A DNA stretch of 52,904 nt from JBFGCA01 sp041567315 (GTDB lineage Bacteria > Acidobacteriota > Thermoanaerobaculia > Multivoradales > JAHEKO01). Location of the stretch: the NCBI GenBank assembly GCA_041567315.1, contig JBFGCA010000018.1, positions 1 to 52,904 on the forward strand, written 5' to 3'. Under the pieces are notes generated by a model, which saw only the letters and a program-made list of their open reading frames with translations, searched no databases and was not told the DNA's origin. How positions within the stretch are numbered: the stretch's first letter is position 1; every line of letters begins with the position of its first letter. A program made the translations under genes and the position numbers. This document shows, piece by piece, positions 1-7,622 of the stretch.

Positions 1-108
1 CAGCAGGGCGTCGAGGTCGCGCGATTCCGGGATTCCTGCGAACGCCGCCACGCTTCGTCCGGGAAGGCTCACGCGGCAGTAGGGGCGCCGCTCCGCGTTG
101 CCGCTCAC
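1..108 (-). CDS. N-terminal fragment of an unidentified protein, cut by the window edge
   Basis: About 36 codons are visible from a GTG start; the rest lies outside the window. The GTG overlaps the thrC stop in the sequence GTGA, the same 4-nt coupling seen repeatedly in neighbouring genes, so this is probably the next gene of the same operon. The visible N-terminus begins (M)SGNAERRPYCRVSLPG. It has no signal peptide or motif I recognise, so no function is assigned. Confidence 0.5.
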   Translation of the reverse strand, partial: MSGNAERRPYCRVSLPGRSVAAFAGIPESRDLDALL

Positions 109-1307
109 CGGTAGTTGGCGGGATGACCGGTCTGGAAGACCACCACCCGGTCGCCGGCCCCCACCAGCCCGTCGGCCGCCAGCCGGTGGAGCCCGGCCAG
201 CGCGGCGGCACCCTCGGGACCGACCCGCAGGCCTTCGCCGCGGGCCAGCCGCTCCTGGATCGCCGGCACCTCCTCCTCGGCCACCGCCACCGCGGTGCCA
301 CCCGTTTCGCGCAGGGCCCTCAGCACCAGGAAGTCGCCCAGGGCCCGCGGCACCCGCAGGCCCCAGACGCGGGTGTCCGGCTTCGGCCACGGCTCGGCGC
401 GCTCGCGCCCGGCGTCGAAGGCCTCGACCAGCGGCGCGCAGCCCGCCATCTGGACGACCGCGAACCGCGGCGCCCGGGACGACAGCAGCCCCAGCGCCCG
501 CAGCTCGGCGAAGGCCTTGTGCATCCCGACGATGCCGGTGCCGCCGCCGGTCGGATAGACGATCCAGTCTGGAAGCCGCCAGGCGAACTGTTCGGCGAGC
601 TCCAGACCCATGGTCTTCTTGCCCTCGACCCGATAGGGCTCGCGCAGGGTCGAGAGGTCCCAGAGGCCGTCCTCGGCCGGGAGCTGCCGGGCGGAGTCGG
701 CGAGGGTGGCGCCGCCCTCCACCACCTCGGCGCCCAGCTCGCGGCAGCGGCCGGCCACGGTCGGCGGCGTGTCGGCCGGCACCGCCACCCGGCAGTGCAG
801 GCCGGCGGCCGCAGCGTAGGCGGCCAGCGCCAACGCCGCGTTGCCGGCGCTGGCCAGCTGCACCCCGGGGGCTCCCAGCTCGCGCGCCCGGTTGACCGCC
901 ACCGACAGACCGCGGGCCTTGAACGAGCCGGTCGGGTTGCCGGACTCGTCCTTGAACCAGGCGGTCACCCCGAGGGGAGCGGACTGGCGCAGGCGGACCA
1001 GCGGAGTGCCACCCTCCCCGAGATCCAGCCGCCCACCGGGGTGGGCGACCGGCAGCAGCTCGGCATACCGCCACAGCGTCCAGGCGCGGCCGGGCAACGC
1101 CACCACCAGCCGGCGCCCCTTCTCGGCGTCCAGCTCGTACTCCACCAGCCATGGGGCGCCCGCCGGCGACAGACCCGGCCCGTGGTCGAGCCCGGACCGC
1201 TCGCCGGTGAGGCTGCAGCGCAGACCGCGCGCCCAGCTGCGACCGAGCCCGTCGCCGCCGCCCACCCTGCTGCCGACGTCTCTGCCGCCCCCGTCCCCGG
1301 TGCTCAT
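105..1307 (-). CDS. thrC: Threonine synthase (PLP-dependent)
   Basis: The product (400 aa) should convert O-phosphohomoserine to threonine with pyridoxal phosphate, the last step of threonine biosynthesis in the cytoplasm. The PLP-binding lysine is K130 within NPTGSFKARG, followed by an SAGNAALAL substrate/phosphate motif and a glycine-rich TGGGTGIVG segment typical of fold-type II enzymes. The N-terminal LRCSLTGE segment before SPAGAPWL matches the start of long threonine synthases. The ATG overlaps the stop of the upstream glycosyltransferase (ATGA), and its own stop overlaps the next start (GTGA), so it is translationally coupled on both sides. The first ~25 residues are Gly/Arg-rich and poorly conserved in appearance. 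A related PLP lyase is less likely given the N-terminal segment. Confidence 0.88.
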   Translation of the reverse strand: MSTGDGGGRDVGSRVGGGDGLGRSWARGLRCSLTGERSGLDHGPGLSPAGAPWLVEYELDAEKGRRLVVALPGRAWTLWRYAELLPVAHPGGRLDLGEGGTPLVRLRQSAPLGVTAWFKDESGNPTGSFKARGLSVAVNRARELGAPGVQLASAGNAALALAAYAAAAGLHCRVAVPADTPPTVAGRCRELGAEVVEGGATLADSARQLPAEDGLWDLSTLREPYRVEGKKTMGLELAEQFAWRLPDWIVYPTGGGTGIVGMHKAFAELRALGLLSSRAPRFAVVQMAGCAPLVEAFDAGRERAEPWPKPDTRVWGLRVPRALGDFLVLRALRETGGTAVAVAEEEVPAIQERLARGEGLRVGPEGAAALAGLHRLAADGLVGAGDRVVVFQTGHPANYR

Positions 1308-2578
1308 CCGCGCATTCCCGCGGACCCCGTGCCAGCGGCCATCGCCCCGTCCGCTGCCTCATCCAGCTGCGGCCACCCGGCGAGCGCCTCCTCGTAGGCC
1401 TGGCGGTAGCGGGCCGCCACCGCCTGCCAGGTCAGCTCTTCCTCCACTCGGCGGCGGGCGGCGCTCCCCCAGGCGGCGCGCAGCTCCGCCGAGTCCGCCA
1501 GCTCGGCCACGGCCGCGGCCAGCGCCTGCACGTCGCCCTCGGGGACCAAGCGGCCCTCGACGCCGTCGCGAACCGCCAGCGGGATCCCCGAGATCCCCGA
1601 GGCCACCACCGGCAGACCGCTGGCCATCGCCTCCAGGATGACGTTCGGCAGCCCGTCGACGTTGCCCTTGGCGTCGTGGACGGCCGGCAGCACGAACAGG
1701 TCGGCCGCCCGGTAGAGGTCGGGCAGCACGTCGCGCCCGACCACCCCCGGATAGTGGACCCGCCCGCTCCAGCCGGCCGTTGCCGCCCGCAGCTCGTCCA
1801 GCCGGTCGCCGCCGCCGCCGAGAACCAGGTGGAGCCGCGGCCGGCTCTCAAGCAGGGCGGGCAGGGCCTCGACCAGCACGTGGAAGCCCTTCTTGGTCAC
1901 CATGCGACCGACGCTCAGCGCCACCGTCGCCTCGTCCGAAATCCCCAGCCGTCGGCGCCACTGGCCCCGCCGGCCAGGGTCCGCGGCGAACTGCTCGACG
2001 TCGACCCCGTAGGGGATCACCCGGGCCCGGCGGCGATCGAAGCCCAGGGCGCAGACCCGGTCGACCAGCTCCGGTGAGCAGCCGGTGAGCAGCCGGGCGC
2101 CGCTCAGCGCCCGCCCCACCCAGCGGCGGACCACCGGCCGCTCGGCCAGAAACACGTCGCTGCCGTGGAGACCGACCGCCAGCGGCACGCCGAGCCCGCC
2201 GGCCGCCGCCAGGCCGTTGGGCACCACCCAATGGGCGTGCACCAGGTCGAAGCGGTCCGCCGCCAGCCGCCGGCGCACCGCCCGCCGGGCGGCCAGCAGA
2301 TAGAGCGGCGCCGCCAGTCCGGAGGCGGCCCGCAGCCGCTCGTCGGAGCTCAGGCTGCGGCTGTAGCCCACCACCTCGCCGGCCGCCGGGGCGTAGCGGA
2401 AGCTCTCGACCTCGACGCCGTCGTCCAGCCAGCGGTCGCGGACCTCGGGGCCATGCGGGGTCAGCACGGTCACCTCGTCGCCCCCCGCCACCAGCGCGCG
2501 GGCCAGGTCGCGAATGAAGGGGCCGGAGGTGTCGCCCGCGAAGCGCGGATAGGTCTGGGTCAGGAAGAGGAGGCGCAG
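1304..2578 (-). CDS. Glycosyltransferase family 4, probable CTG start
   Basis: A GT-B fold retaining sugar transferase (424 aa) of the GT4 type. The C-terminal half carries the donor-site signature EAMASGLPVVASGISG with the paired glutamates of the E-x7-E motif, and the middle has GLHGSDVF and VGRMVTKKGFHVL. The first ATG/GTG/TTG reading would begin at VAGGDEVTV and lose the first beta strand. Reading back to position 2578 adds LRLLFLTQTYPRFAGD and SGPFIRDLARAL, a textbook GT4 N-terminus with the SGPFIRDLA acceptor loop. The only usable codon there is CTG, 3 nt after the stop of the upstream GT2 gene, so translation probably starts at CTG by coupling. Substrate unknown; likely surface polysaccharide or glycolipid assembly together with the GT2 neighbour. 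Confidence 0.82.
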   Translation of the reverse strand: MRLLFLTQTYPRFAGDTSGPFIRDLARALVAGGDEVTVLTPHGPEVRDRWLDDGVEVESFRYAPAAGEVVGYSRSLSSDERLRAASGLAAPLYLLAARRAVRRRLAADRFDLVHAHWVVPNGLAAAGGLGVPLAVGLHGSDVFLAERPVVRRWVGRALSGARLLTGCSPELVDRVCALGFDRRRARVIPYGVDVEQFAADPGRRGQWRRRLGISDEATVALSVGRMVTKKGFHVLVEALPALLESRPRLHLVLGGGGDRLDELRAATAGWSGRVHYPGVVGRDVLPDLYRAADLFVLPAVHDAKGNVDGLPNVILEAMASGLPVVASGISGIPLAVRDGVEGRLVPEGDVQALAAAVAELADSAELRAAWGSAARRRVEEELTWQAVAARYRQAYEEALAGWPQLDEAADGAMAAGTGSAGMRG

Positions 2579-2581
2579 AGG

Positions 2582-3670
2582 CTACTCCAGGTGCTCCTTG
2601 ACCGAGTAGGTGTCCGAGCTGCGGAAGTTCTTGAAGGTGATCATCTCGCCCACCAGTCCGGTGGTCAGCACCTGGATCCCCAGCAGCATCAGCAGGATGC
2701 CCAGCAGCAGCAGCGGCCGGTTGGAGAGCGGCTGCCCCTGCATCCAGAGCACCGCCAGATAGAGGTTGATCCCGAAGCCCACCAGGAAGGCCACCAGCCC
2801 GATCAGCCCGAACAGGTGGAGCGGCCGGCGGGTGTACTTGGTGATGAACAGCACGGTGATGAGGTCGAGCAGCCCTTTGTGGAACCGGTCCCAGCCGTAC
2901 TTGGAGCTGCCGTGCCGGCGCGGGTGGTGGCGCACCGCGAGCTCCCCCACCGAGAAGCCCCGCCGGCTGGCCAGCACCGGGATGTAGCGGTGGAGCTCGC
3001 CGTACACCGCGATCTGTTCGAGGACCTCGCGGCGGTAGGCCTTGAAGCCGCAGTTGAAGTCGTGGAGCGGCACCTGGGCCAGCTTGCGGGTCACCCAGTT
3101 GAAGAGCTTCGACGGGTAGCGCTTGGTGGGCGGGTCGCGCCGCTCCCGCTTCCAGCCCGACACCAGGTCCAGGTCGTCGCTCTCCAGTTTGTCGAGGAAG
3201 CGCGGGATCTCCCCGGGATCGTCCTGGAGGTCGCCGTCCAAGGTCACCACCAGGGCGCCGGCGGCGGTGTCGAAGCCGGCGCACAGCGCCGCCGCCTTGC
3301 CGAAGTTGCGCCGCAGCGCCACCAGCTTGACCCGCGGATCGGCCTCGCGGGCGGCCCGCACCGCGGCCGCCGTGCCGTCGGTCGAGCCGTCGTCCACGAA
3401 GATCAGCTCGAAGCTGCGGCCGGCGCCGTCGAGCACCTCGGCCACCCCCCGTGCCAGCTCGCCGACGGTGGGGGCCTCGTTGAGCACCGGCACCAGGACG
3501 CTCACTTCGGGCACGGTGATCGCGGGGACGCCCGTCTCGCGAACCCCGGTCTCGGGGAGGGTGCCCGCTGGCACGCCGGCTCCGGTGGCATCCCGGCCGG
3601 GCGACCGCTCGGCGGCGGCCGGCCGCGGACCGGACTCGGTGGTGGTCGAGGTGGGCATCGACCGGGCCAT
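2582..3670 (-). CDS. Glycosyltransferase family 2, polyprenyl-phosphate sugar synthase type
   Basis: Inverting GT-A transferase (about 362 aa) resembling bacterial DPM1/GtrB enzymes that load a sugar onto undecaprenyl phosphate. Visible motifs are LVPVLNEAPTVGEL, LIFVDDGSTDGT, RRNFGKAAALCAGF, the DxD-like LDGDLQDDP, and the acceptor region HDFNCGFKAYRREV. The C-terminus has two hydrophobic segments (LFGLIGLVAFLVGFGINLYL and LLLLGILLMLLGIQVL) that would anchor it in the inner membrane. The reading frame stays open upstream to 3778 through the repeat element. I place the start at the ATG at 3670, 3 nt from the element's edge; the ATG at 3658 is an alternative. The first ~60 residues before the catalytic domain are low complexity. 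No clear ribosome binding site is seen. Confidence 0.85.
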   Translation of the reverse strand: MARSMPTSTTTESGPRPAAAERSPGRDATGAGVPAGTLPETGVRETGVPAITVPEVSVLVPVLNEAPTVGELARGVAEVLDGAGRSFELIFVDDGSTDGTAAAVRAAREADPRVKLVALRRNFGKAAALCAGFDTAAGALVVTLDGDLQDDPGEIPRFLDKLESDDLDLVSGWKRERRDPPTKRYPSKLFNWVTRKLAQVPLHDFNCGFKAYRREVLEQIAVYGELHRYIPVLASRRGFSVGELAVRHHPRRHGSSKYGWDRFHKGLLDLITVLFITKYTRRPLHLFGLIGLVAFLVGFGINLYLAVLWMQGQPLSNRPLLLLGILLMLLGIQVLTTGLVGEMITFKNFRSSDTYSVKEHLE

Positions 3671-3673
3671 TCT

Positions 3674-3837
3674 AGTGGACTGTAACGTCCGAATCGGGAG
3701 TGGATGGCACCGCGGATCGTCGCCGGGGGCCAGGCGCTCCGACGCAGGCGCAGCGCCGACTACGGCGAGGAGCAGCAACGCCGCCCCCGGCGGCGAGACC
3801 CAGCCAGGCGCTCCCGATTCGGGCGTTACAGTCCACT
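3674..3837. repeat. Repeat element copy A, 164 bp with 27-bp terminal inverted repeats
   Basis: The ends are inverted repeats: 3674-3700 (AGTGGACTGTAACGTCCGAA...) and 3811-3837 read in reverse, matching at 26 of 27 positions. The 56-bp core beginning GCCAGGCG near 3730 aligns without gaps to the core of copy B (43 of 56 identical by hand) and sits at the same distance from the left end, including the shared segment GCAACGCCGC. The termini differ completely from copies B and C. It fills the spacer between udg and the GT2 start codon. It encodes no recognisable protein and resembles a non-autonomous MITE-like or REP-like element. Confidence 0.75.
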
Positions 3838-3859
3838 TGGTCGCCGGGGCCGCGCAACC

Positions 3860-4579
3860 TCACCCGGCCGGCTCCGCCAGGCGGTCCCGGACCACCTGCA
3901 TGTCCTCCCAGGTAGGCCGCTTGAGGGCGGCGTTGCGGAGCAGGGCCGCCGGGTGGTAGGTGACCCGGGTGTCGACCCCGCGCACCCGGTGCCAGTGGCC
4001 GCGCATGCGGGCCAGCGGCCAGTCGTTGCCGAGCAGGGTCTGCGCCGCCACCCGCCCCAGCAGCACGATGACCCGCGGCCGCACCAGGTCGATCTGCTGC
4101 TCCAGGTAGCCGCGGCAGGCGGCCACTTCGTCGGGTTGCGGATCGCGGTTGCCCGGCGGCCGGCACTTGACGATGTTGGCGATGTAGACCCGTTCGCGGT
4201 CGAGGTCGATGGCGCGGATGATCCGGGTCAGCAGCTCGCCGGCGCGGCCCACGAAGGGCAGGCCCTGGCGGTCCTCCTCGGCGCCCGGCCCCTCGCCGAT
4301 GAACATCAGGTCGGCGTCGGCGTCGCCGCTGCCGAAGACCACCTTGTTGCGGCCCTCGCTCAGCCCGCAGCGGGTACAGCCGGCGGCCTCGCGGGCCACC
4401 ACCGCCAGCCGCTCGCGGCGCTCGCCGGGCGGCGGCGCCGCAAGCGCCGCGGGGCCGGCCGCAGCCACCCCGGCGGGGACCGCCGGCGGCGTCCCCTCCC
4501 GCAGGTACAGCTCCTCGAAGCCGATCCCCCGCAGGTAGTCGAGCAGCTCAGCGACGGGTGGGGCTGGGGGCCGGTTCAC
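3860..4579 (-). CDS. udg: Type 4 uracil-DNA glycosylase (iron-sulfur)
   Basis: Removes uracil from DNA at the start of base excision repair. The 239-aa product has the family-4 active-site motif GEGPGAEEDRQGLPFVGRAG (about 95-115), the four cysteines expected to hold a [4Fe-4S] cluster (C68, C71, C139 and C155, with the KCRPPGNRDP stretch around C139), and the C-terminal HPAALLRN motif near 209-216. The first ~55 residues are Ala/Pro-rich, a common tether in this family. Its start overlaps the end of coaBC by 32 bp in another frame, so the two are probably coupled. Families 1 and 5 are excluded by the motif and cysteine pattern. Confidence 0.92.
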   Translation of the reverse strand: MNRPPAPPVAELLDYLRGIGFEELYLREGTPPAVPAGVAAAGPAALAAPPPGERRERLAVVAREAAGCTRCGLSEGRNKVVFGSGDADADLMFIGEGPGAEEDRQGLPFVGRAGELLTRIIRAIDLDRERVYIANIVKCRPPGNRDPQPDEVAACRGYLEQQIDLVRPRVIVLLGRVAAQTLLGNDWPLARMRGHWHRVRGVDTRVTYHPAALLRNAALKRPTWEDMQVVRDRLAEPAG

Positions 4580-5786
4580 GCCGGGTCAGACGGTTGGTGA
4601 ATAGGTCGAGCAGGTCGGCGGCCAGCCGCCGCTTGCTGCGCTTGCCGAGCCGCACCGGCGCCGCTTCGGGAGCCAGCACGGTGACCTCGTTGTCCTCGCT
4701 TTCGAACCCGGCGTCGGCACGGGAGACGTCGTTGGCGACCATGAAGTGGACGTTCTTGGCCGCCAGCTTGCGCCGGCCCTCGGCTTCGGGGTCGCCGGTC
4801 TCGGCGGCAAAGCCCACCCGCACCGCCCGCGGCGCCACCGCAGCCAGCCCGGCCAGGATGTCGTCGGTCGGCTCGAGCTCCAGCCGCGGGGGGCCGTCGC
4901 CCTTCTTGAGCTTGCCGGCCGCCGCCCGGCGCGGCCGGAAGTCGGCCACCGCCGCCGCCATCACGATGAGGTCGGCCCCCGGCGCCAGCGCGTGGACGGC
5001 GTCGCGCATCTCGGCGGCGGTGGCGACGTCGAGCCGCTCGACGCCGGGCGGATCCGGCAGCGCCACCGGGCCGGCCACCAGCAGGGTGCGGGCGCCGCGC
5101 CGTGCCGCCTCGGCGGCCATCGCGAAGCCCATGCGGCCGCTCGAGCGGTTGGACAGGAAGCGCACCGGGTCGAGCGGCTCGCGGGTCGGGCCGGCGGTGA
5201 CGAGCACCGTATAGCCGGCCAGCGTCCCCGCCGGCCGATCGGCCGCGGCCTGCTCCACCGCCTGGACGATCTCCTCGGGCTCGGCGAGACGCCCGATGCC
5301 GTGGCGGCCGGAAGCCAGCGGACCCACCACCGGCCCCACCAGCCGGGCGCCGCGGCGCTCGAGGGTGGCGACGTGCTGCTGGACGGCTTCCTGGCTCCAC
5401 ATCACCGAGTCCATGGCCGGGGCCAGCACCCGCGGCCCGGCAAAGGCCAGGGCGGTCGTGGTCACGAAATCGTCGGCCAGCCCCAGCGCCAGCCGGGCCA
5501 GGGTGTGACAGGTCGCCGGCGCCACGCACAGCACGTCGGCCCACCGCGCCGCCACCAGGTGCAGCTCCTCGCCGCCACTGCCGCCCGCCTGCAGGTACTC
5601 CTCGCGGTAGACCGGCTGCCCACTCACCACCTCCAGCGCCAGTGGCGAGACGAAGGCCTCGGCGCCGCGGGTCAGCGCGCACCGCACCTCGTGCCCCCCC
5701 TCCCGCAGCCGCCGCACCAGCTCGGGGGCCTTGTAGGCGGCGATGCCGCCGGTGACCCCGAGAAGCACCTTGAGGGGGCGGGCCAT
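4548..5786 (-). CDS. coaBC: Bifunctional phosphopantothenoylcysteine decarboxylase/phosphopantothenate-cysteine ligase
   Basis: Two consecutive steps of coenzyme A synthesis in one 412-aa protein. The N-terminal CoaC flavoprotein domain has LGVTGGIAAYKAPELVRRL, catalytic H76 in EELHLVAARW, the PAMDSVMW substrate-clamp motif, and a cysteine in the VLCVAPATCHTL segment. The C-terminal CoaB domain has VLVTAGPTREPLDPVRFLSN and SSGRMGFAMA nucleotide-binding motifs, and VANDVSRADAGF followed by a lysine-rich region. Length and domain order match the usual fused enzyme. It follows rpoZ by 15 nt and overlaps udg, fitting the widespread gmk-rpoZ-coaBC arrangement. Confidence 0.95.
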   Translation of the reverse strand: MARPLKVLLGVTGGIAAYKAPELVRRLREGGHEVRCALTRGAEAFVSPLALEVVSGQPVYREEYLQAGGSGGEELHLVAARWADVLCVAPATCHTLARLALGLADDFVTTTALAFAGPRVLAPAMDSVMWSQEAVQQHVATLERRGARLVGPVVGPLASGRHGIGRLAEPEEIVQAVEQAAADRPAGTLAGYTVLVTAGPTREPLDPVRFLSNRSSGRMGFAMAAEAARRGARTLLVAGPVALPDPPGVERLDVATAAEMRDAVHALAPGADLIVMAAAVADFRPRRAAAGKLKKGDGPPRLELEPTDDILAGLAAVAPRAVRVGFAAETGDPEAEGRRKLAAKNVHFMVANDVSRADAGFESEDNEVTVLAPEAAPVRLGKRSKRRLAADLLDLFTNRLTRREPAPSPTRR

Positions 5787-5801
5787 GGATCTCCGGGGCG
5801 G

Positions 5802-6035
5802 CTACTCGGTCTCCGCCGCCAGCTCCTCCTCGAGCGGCTCGGGCTCGGGAGGCGGCCCGTAGTTCCACTCCACCAGGTCCTTGGAGATCTCCTCCATGGC
5901 GATGCGGGTCGGCTTCAGCTCGCCGCCCATCTCCACCACCTTGGGCCGGGCGCCGCGCATCATCTGCTCGGCGCGCTGGGCCGCCAGCAGCACGTAACGG
6001 AACTTGCTGTCGATCTTCTCGGGTAGTCGCTCCAT
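5802..6035 (-). CDS. rpoZ: RNA polymerase omega subunit
   Basis: A 77-aa omega subunit that helps fold and assemble beta-prime in RNA polymerase. It has the typical short helical pattern SKFRYVLLAAQRAEQMM, then LKPTRIAMEEISKDLVEW, and ends in an acidic tail (EPEPLEEELAAETE). A ribosome binding site (AAGGAG) lies just upstream of the ATG. It sits between gmk and coaBC, its normal place in many bacteria, which supports the call despite weak conservation in such a small protein. Confidence 0.88.
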   Translation of the reverse strand: MERLPEKIDSKFRYVLLAAQRAEQMMRGARPKVVEMGGELKPTRIAMEEISKDLVEWNYGPPPEPEPLEEELAAETE

Positions 6036-6073
6036 CGGTCGGGTCTCCTTGTCACGCTCTCTGCGTCCCCGGG

Positions 6074-6736
6074 CTACGCTGTGGACGGCCCACCGCCGGA
6101 GCGGCTTCGGAAGTCGCGCAGAACCTCCTCCACCCGCTCTTGCTGTCGCGGCAAACGGTGTCGCTTTTCGAGGATGAGGGCCGCCAGGGCGTCGCGCGCC
6201 CGCGTCAGGTCATCGTTGACAATAACATAGTCGTACTCGGCCCAGCGCTCGAGCTCGCCGGTCGCCGCCCGCAGCCGGCGGTCGGTCTCGGCGGCATCCC
6301 CCGCTCCGCGCCTGCCGAGCCTCGCGGCCAGCGCCTCGAAACTAGGCGGCAGGATGAAGATGCTGTGGGTACCGGGCCGCCGGGCGCGCGCCTGCGCCGC
6401 CCCCTGGACGTCGATGTCCAGCACCACGTCGACCCCGCGCTCGAGCCGCGGGTCGACCTCGGCCGAGGAGGTGCCGTAGAGCTCGCCGTGGACCTCGGCC
6501 CACTCCAGGAAGAGCCCCTCGGCGACCATCGACTCGAAGCGCCGGCGGTCGACGAAGTGGTACTCGCGCCCGTCCACCTCCCCGGGCCGCGGCCGGCGGG
6601 TGGTGTGGCTGACCGCGAACTCCAGCGATCCGAGGCGGTGCCGGGCGGCGTCCCCGAGCAGCTCCCGGATGAGGGTGGACTTGCCCGCCCCCGAGGGGGC
6701 CGACACGATGAACAGCTCGCCGCGCGCCCCGGCCAT
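6074..6736 (-). CDS. gmk: Guanylate kinase
   Basis: Phosphorylates GMP to GDP with ATP. The 220-aa protein has the P-loop SAPSGAGKST (12-21), the GMP-binding region with SHTTRRPRPGEVDGREYHFV (a canonical guanylate kinase block), FLEWAEVHGELYGTS, and VLDIDVQGAAQAR. The lid and the C-terminal helices are present, so it is full length. The ATG lies 1 nt after the yicC stop, so the two are translationally coupled, the usual yicC-gmk-rpoZ order. Confidence 0.96.
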   Translation of the reverse strand: MAGARGELFIVSAPSGAGKSTLIRELLGDAARHRLGSLEFAVSHTTRRPRPGEVDGREYHFVDRRRFESMVAEGLFLEWAEVHGELYGTSSAEVDPRLERGVDVVLDIDVQGAAQARARRPGTHSIFILPPSFEALAARLGRRGAGDAAETDRRLRAATGELERWAEYDYVIVNDDLTRARDALAALILEKRHRLPRQQERVEEVLRDFRSRSGGGPSTA

Positions 6737-6737
6737 G

Positions 6738-7622
6738 CTACTCGACGTTGCGGACCTGCTCGCGCACCTGCTCGGTCACCACCTTGGCATCGAGCACGGT
6801 CTGCACCATCTCGGTGTCGCGGCACTTGGCCCCCAGGGTGTTGAGCTCGCGGCCGATCTCCTGGGCCAGGAAGTCGAGGCGGCGGCCCAGCGCACCGTCC
6901 CGGCCGAGCAGCTGCCGGAGCTGCGCCAGGTGGGCGGCCAGCCGGTCGAGCTCCTCCTGCACGTCGCTGCGCTCGGCCAGCACCGCCACCTCCTGGGCCA
7001 GCCGCTCGGCCGGCAGCGCCGCGCCGGCCAGCAGCTCGGCGATCCGCGCCGCGGTGCGCTCGGCCAGCGCCTGCCGGGCCTCCTCGCGCCGGGCTTCCAG
7101 CTCGCCCACCAGCCGCTCCAGCTCGCCGGCGAGGTCCGAGAGGGCGCCCGCCAGCCGCGTCCCCTCGGCCCGCCGCGCGCCCTCGAGCTGGTCGAGCGCC
7201 GCGCCGCAGACCTCGGCCAGCAGCCGGCCGTCCTGCTCGTCCCAGGCCTCCTCCCCCGCCGCCACCCGCACGGTGTCGGGCAGCCGCACCAGGTCGCCCA
7301 GCCGCAGCTCGGCGCTGAGCAGCCCGTCGGCTGCCAGCCCGCGGGCGGCGGCCTGCAGGGCGCGCACCACCTCCTCGCGGATCTCGACCGTGACCGGCGA
7401 GCCCGACAGCGGCTCGACGGCGAACCGCATCTCGACCCGGCCCCGCTGCAGGCGGCGGGCCAGCAGGCGGCGCAACCGCTGTTCCTCCGGCCGCAGGAGG
7501 TCGGGCAGCCGCAGGGCGAGGTCGAGGTGCCGGTGGTTGACGCTCCAGGCGGTCACCGCCACCCGGTAGCGGCCGTTCTCGCCCGCCGCCCGTCCGAAAC
7601 CGGTCATGCTGTGCAGCGTCAT
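6738..7622 (-). CDS. yicC: YicC family endoribonuclease-like protein
   Basis: A 294-aa YicC/YloC homologue; characterised members act as RNases affecting sRNA and mRNA turnover. The N-terminal signature SMTGFGRA is followed by VNHRHLDLALRLP, a long charged helical middle, and the conserved C-terminal block RLDFLAQEIGRELNTLGAK then DTEMVQTVLDAKVVTEQVREQ. The ATG overlaps the stop of the ABC transporter in ATGA. A much longer open frame runs further upstream but is only the antisense shadow of the transporter gene; the family start and the overlap fix the start here. Confidence 0.93.
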   Translation of the reverse strand: MTLHSMTGFGRAAGENGRYRVAVTAWSVNHRHLDLALRLPDLLRPEEQRLRRLLARRLQRGRVEMRFAVEPLSGSPVTVEIREEVVRALQAAARGLAADGLLSAELRLGDLVRLPDTVRVAAGEEAWDEQDGRLLAEVCGAALDQLEGARRAEGTRLAGALSDLAGELERLVGELEARREEARQALAERTAARIAELLAGAALPAERLAQEVAVLAERSDVQEELDRLAAHLAQLRQLLGRDGALGRRLDFLAQEIGRELNTLGAKCRDTEMVQTVLDAKVVTEQVREQVRNVE

